From NCBI RefSeq assembly GCF_900184035.1, contig NZ_FXWP01000011.1:1-64000 (forward strand): a stretch of 64,000 nt of DNA. Direction: 5' to 3'. The notes beneath the pieces are model-generated. The model was not told where the DNA came from. It saw nothing but the letters and a program-made list of their open reading frames with translations, and made no database searches. The stretch comes from Kosakonia pseudosacchari. GTDB taxonomy: Bacteria > Pseudomonadota > Gammaproteobacteria > Enterobacterales > Enterobacteriaceae. The translations under genes were made by a program, and so were the position numbers. How positions within the stretch are numbered: the stretch's first letter is position 1; each line of letters opens with the position of its first letter. Positions 60,976 through 64,000 of this stretch are shown here, in pieces.

Positions 60976-61818
60976 TTACGCCGTTTCGATGGGTAAATCG
61001 TCGCGTGCGCCCCATTCACTCCAGGAGCCGTCATACAGCGTCACGTTACTTGCACCAAGCGTTGCCAGCGCAAGAATAACTACCGAAGCCGTCACGCCGG
61101 AGCCGCAACTGGCGATAATCGGTTTGTGCAGATCCACACCCTGACGGCGGAAAATCGCCGCCAGCTCATCGGTGGTTTTCAGTTCGCCTTCAACGACTAA
61201 ATCAACCCACGGCACATTCAGTGCGCCGGGAATATGGCCGCGCTTCAGACCCGGGCGCGGTTCATCCACTTCGCCATTAAAACGTGGCGCGGGGCGGGCA
61301 TCGACAATTTGTGCCGTGCCTTCGTGGCTCGCCAGCAGCACGTCGGTCAGTTTTTTCACCACGTGAGGGTCGAAATTGGCATTAAAATCGGATTCGGGAA
61401 GCGGCACGTCGCCTTTTTGTAGCGGCAGGGCATCGCGCTGCCAGCCCGCCAGCCCACCGGCCAGGATCGAGACATTTTCCACGCCGTGATTACGCAGCAT
61501 CCACCAGGCGCGCGGGGCAGAGAAGAGATTGCCTTCGTCATATACCACCAGATGTTTATCCTGGCTGATGCCCAGTTCGCGCATTGCCACGGCGAATGCT
61601 TCCGGGCGCGTCAGCATATGCGGCAGCGTCGTGGTGTGATCGGAAAGGGCTTCGATATCAAAAAAGACCGCACCGGGAAGGTGCCCGGCGCGGTATTCCG
61701 CTCTCATGTCGCGATGCTCCTGACCCACTGGCGCCATCCGCGCATCAATCAGCTGGATTTCGGGATCATCGCTATGCTCTATCAGCCAGTCGGCCGCGAC
61801 AAAAAACGAGGTGGACAT
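60976..61818 (-). CDS. sseA: 3-mercaptopyruvate sulfurtransferase SseA
   Basis: Transfers sulfur from 3-mercaptopyruvate to thiophilic acceptors such as cyanide. It consists of two rhodanese domains, 280 residues. The N-terminal domain (about 1-140) is non-catalytic; the C-terminal domain carries active Cys238 in the loop CGSGVTAS, the mercaptopyruvate-type loop. The start at 61818 (MSTSFFVAAD) is preceded by GGAGAC; the frame is open to 61968. It is convergent with sseB in E. coli; here a protease and a regulator gene lie between them and alpha-glucoside genes lie upstream. Confidence 0.94.
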   Translation of the reverse strand: MSTSFFVAADWLIEHSDDPEIQLIDARMAPVGQEHRDMRAEYRAGHLPGAVFFDIEALSDHTTTLPHMLTRPEAFAVAMRELGISQDKHLVVYDEGNLFSAPRAWWMLRNHGVENVSILAGGLAGWQRDALPLQKGDVPLPESDFNANFDPHVVKKLTDVLLASHEGTAQIVDARPAPRFNGEVDEPRPGLKRGHIPGALNVPWVDLVVEGELKTTDELAAIFRRQGVDLHKPIIASCGSGVTASVVILALATLGASNVTLYDGSWSEWGARDDLPIETA

Positions 61819-61915
61819 GGTTGTCTCCGTGTCATCAACAGTAACCTGAATTGTTAACGTTTTTTCATGACCCGACAAGCCGACATCGCTAACGCCGCGA
61901 GCGACCTCGTTATTT

Positions 61916-63277
61916 TTATGCTGGTTTGCCGTTTTCCCATGCTTTTTGCAGCGCTGGCCAGTAGTCACGGTTGGCTTCGATCATCTCATCAAGGATCGCT
62001 TTCGCATGCTGCATGGTAGGCACGGTACGGTTCAGGGTGAATGCCTGTAGCGCTTTCTCGTAACTGCCTTCAATGGTGGCTTCCACCAGCAGTTGTTCCG
62101 ACGCCAGTTGCTGCATCAACAATGTCTGATGGAACAGCGGCACCGCGCCCATCCGCACCGGTTCTGGCCCTTCACTGGTGATATAAGCCGGGACTTCCAC
62201 CATGGCATCGTAGGGCAGGTTAGCAATCGCCCCTTTGTTTTCCACAATCACCAGATGGCGCTGGCGCAGGTCAAAGGCCAGCGAACAGGCGACATCGACG
62301 ATAAACGCGCCATGTACGCCAACATGGAAGGCATCCGGCAGAATACCGGTGCGCTGATATTCCGCCGCAGCAGCAAACAGCTTTTTCTCGCGCCCGTCCA
62401 TCACTTCATTGGCACGGGTGTAATCGGCGTTTTGATGCGCAACAATGTCGTTTGGCATCAGGTAATACTGCAAATAGGGGTTCGGCAAAAATTCCGGGAA
62501 GTGATCCATAATCGGCTTGATGTTGCGCCAGGTTTTCACCCACGACGGATCGGCGTGTTGCGGATCGGTTTGCGCGGCGTCTTCGGTTAACAGACCAAAA
62601 CGGGCGACGTGTTCGCGCAGCTCCGGCAGACGATCTTCGCCATCGACACGCACTTTGGTAAACCAGCCAAAGTGATTCAGGCCGAAGTAATCCACCTCCA
62701 GTTTATGGCGATCAACGCCAAGGATAGCGCCCATATTGCGCATCGCCGCCACCGGCATATCACAAATATTCAGCACACGCGCGTTGGGCCGCAGACGACG
62801 CACCCCTTCGGCGACAATCGCCGCCGGGTTGGAGTAGTTCACGATCCACGCTTTTTTATCGGCGTAACGCTCTACCAAATCGATAAGCTCGACCATCGGC
62901 AAAATGGTACGCAGCCCGTAAGCCAGCCCGCCAGGGCCACACGTTTCCTGACCAACCACGCCGTGGCGCAGCGGGATCTTTTCATCCTGCTCACGCATTT
63001 TGTACTGCCCGACGCGCATTTGTGCGAAAACAAAATGCGCGCCGCGAAACGCGGTTTGCGCATCGCTGGTGACGGTAAATTTGATGCTCTGGCTGTGGTC
63101 ACGAATCACTTTTTCCACCACCGGCGCGATGGTGTTTTGCCGCGCTTCATCAATGTCGTAAAGGCGAATTTCCGCCAGCGGAAAATCTTCCAGCCTGACC
63201 ATCAGGCTTTTGACAATGCCCGGCGTATAGGTGCTGCCGCCACCGGCGATCGATAAAATAAACGGGGGTTTAATCAT
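61916..63277 (-). CDS. aglB: 6-phospho-alpha-glucosidase, glycosyl hydrolase family 4
   Basis: NAD- and metal-dependent hydrolase of phosphorylated alpha-glucosides (maltose 6-phosphate, phosphorylated sucrose isomers). The 453 residues begin with an NAD fold (FILSIAGGGSTYTPG, about 7-21). Metal-binding Cys172 lies in ICDMP, the CDMP form typical of alpha- rather than beta-specific GH4 enzymes. NYSNPAAI and His202 (GLNHFGW) complete the site. It agrees with AglB/GlvA/MalH. Thirteen bases downstream of the PTS permease gene, so one operon; about 100 bases separate it from sseA. Confidence 0.9.
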   Translation of the reverse strand: MIKPPFILSIAGGGSTYTPGIVKSLMVRLEDFPLAEIRLYDIDEARQNTIAPVVEKVIRDHSQSIKFTVTSDAQTAFRGAHFVFAQMRVGQYKMREQDEKIPLRHGVVGQETCGPGGLAYGLRTILPMVELIDLVERYADKKAWIVNYSNPAAIVAEGVRRLRPNARVLNICDMPVAAMRNMGAILGVDRHKLEVDYFGLNHFGWFTKVRVDGEDRLPELREHVARFGLLTEDAAQTDPQHADPSWVKTWRNIKPIMDHFPEFLPNPYLQYYLMPNDIVAHQNADYTRANEVMDGREKKLFAAAAEYQRTGILPDAFHVGVHGAFIVDVACSLAFDLRQRHLVIVENKGAIANLPYDAMVEVPAYITSEGPEPVRMGAVPLFHQTLLMQQLASEQLLVEATIEGSYEKALQAFTLNRTVPTMQHAKAILDEMIEANRDYWPALQKAWENGKPA

Positions 63278-63289
63278 TTCTGGACTCCT

Positions 63290-64000
63290 TTAGAGAAACA
63301 TCTCAACCGCTTCTCGCATCTTTTTGACATGCAGCCCGTAGACCACCTGAACGTTGTTACCTTGTTTAATCACGCCTTTTGCGCCTGTCGCTTTCAGCTG
63401 CGGCTCATTGATCACCGCCGTGTCTTTTACCGTTACGCGCAGGCGGGTGTAGCAGTTATCCACCACTTCAATATTGGCTCGCCCGCCCAGCCCTTCGATA
63501 ATCGCTTCACCAACCGCGTCGTTATTGCCTTTGGCCTGATAATCCTGCTTGCTGTAAAGCCGCGTCTCTTCGGTGTCATCCTCACGCCCTGGCGTTTTCA
63601 TATCGAAGCGCAAAATCAGGAAGCGGAAGATAACGAAGTAGAGGGCGAACATGATGAGCCCGACGAGGATGTACATCGGCCAGTTGGACTTCACGGTGCC
63701 GAGCGGCAGGTTGTAGAGAATGAAATCGATAATGCCGTTCGCGCCGATGGCATGAACGCCGAACAGGGAAAACAGCATCATGCCAATGCCGGTCAGCACG
63801 GCATGTACCACAAAAAGCAGCGGAGCGACAAACAGAAACGAGAACTCAATCGGTTCGGTCACGCCCACCAGCAAGGAAGTAAGCGCGGCGGGGATCAAAA
63901 TCGCTTTCGCTGCGGCTTTGCGTTCGGGTTTCGCGGTGACGTACATCGCCAGCGCGGCGGCGGGCAGGCCGAACATTTTACTGATGCCGCGCGCATCCCA
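63290..64000 (-). CDS. aglA: alpha-glucoside PTS permease EIICB, C-terminal part
   Basis: The gene runs off the window; 236 codons of its 3' end are present and the frame remains open to the last base (WDARGISK before MFGLPAAALAMY). The visible part holds the end of the membrane EIIC domain (GVTEPIEFSFLFVAPLLF, INGIIDFILYNLPLG-like helices) and a complete EIIB domain. The latter carries phospho-accepting Cys in VVDNCYTRLRVTV. It imports and phosphorylates alpha-glucosides for the downstream GH4 enzyme. AglA or GlvC are both possible names. Confidence 0.85.
   Translation of the reverse strand, partial: WDARGISKMFGLPAAALAMYVTAKPERKAAAKAILIPAALTSLLVGVTEPIEFSFLFVAPLLFVVHAVLTGIGMMLFSLFGVHAIGANGIIDFILYNLPLGTVKSNWPMYILVGLIMFALYFVIFRFLILRFDMKTPGREDDTEETRLYSKQDYQAKGNNDAVGEAIIEGLGGRANIEVVDNCYTRLRVTVKDTAVINEPQLKATGAKGVIKQGNNVQVVYGLHVKKMREAVEMFL

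Overview
The window is a chromosomal segment of an enterobacterium (family Enterobacteriaceae). Gene content, gene order and protein sequences match the Escherichia coli block from the end of an rRNA operon (kgtP side) through pssA, ung, srmB, nadB, the rpoE operon, lepA-lepB-rnc-era-recO-pdxJ-acpS, purL-glmY-glrKQR-glnB, hmp/glyA, suhB and the isc operon to sseB/sseA. Several accessory insertions and some residue choices (for example in GlyA) point to the Klebsiella/Enterobacter/Kosakonia side of the family rather than to E. coli. This placement rests on recalled sequences, not on a search.

Layout. 1-165: 5S rRNA and terminator closing an rrn operon. 165-9.8 kb: kgtP, then leftward yfiM, pssA, the tapT-patZ pair and trxC, rightward yfiF, leftward ung. 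10-14.4 kb: FNR-controlled grcA, srmB, trmN, nadB. 14.4-17.5 kb: sigma-E operon rpoE-rseA-rseB-rseC. 17.6-24.5 kb: lepA-lepB, rnc-era-recO, pdxJ-acpS, yfhL. 24.5-28.4 kb: accessory stretch with a secreted GDSL lipase and an MFS exporter around the RpiR-type regulator yfhH. 28.5-35.5 kb: pgpC, tadA, mltF, purL. 35.5-40 kb: small RNA GlmY and the GlrK/GlrQ/GlrR system that controls it, then glnB. 40-48.4 kb: hmp, glyA, then accessory metal genes (rcnA/rcnR and a ZevAB-like pair) around hcaT and csiE. 48.4-58 kb: suhB, trmJ, iscRSUA-hscBA-fdx-iscX, pepB, sseB. 58-64 kb: accessory region with an M48 membrane protease and an alpha-glucoside PTS cluster in which housekeeping sseA is embedded; the window ends inside the PTS permease gene.

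Most of the window is conserved housekeeping DNA. Recognisable control sites are frequent: CRP-like (kgtP), tandem FNR (grcA), NadR (nadB), sigma-E (rpoE), PurR (purL, glyA), three GlrR sites plus IHF and overlapping sigma70/sigma54 promoters (glmY), NsrR (hmp), three RcnR operators (rcnA/rcnR) and two adjacent IscR type-1 sites (isc). I see no tRNA gene, CRISPR array, insertion sequence, prophage or obviously broken gene. The least conventional items are the thermolabile-hemolysin-like lipase with an altered block II, the M48 protease with a PH-like tail, the 8-residue tandem repeat in YfiF, the sseA/alpha-glucoside gene arrangement and the leader reading frames upstream of rpoE.
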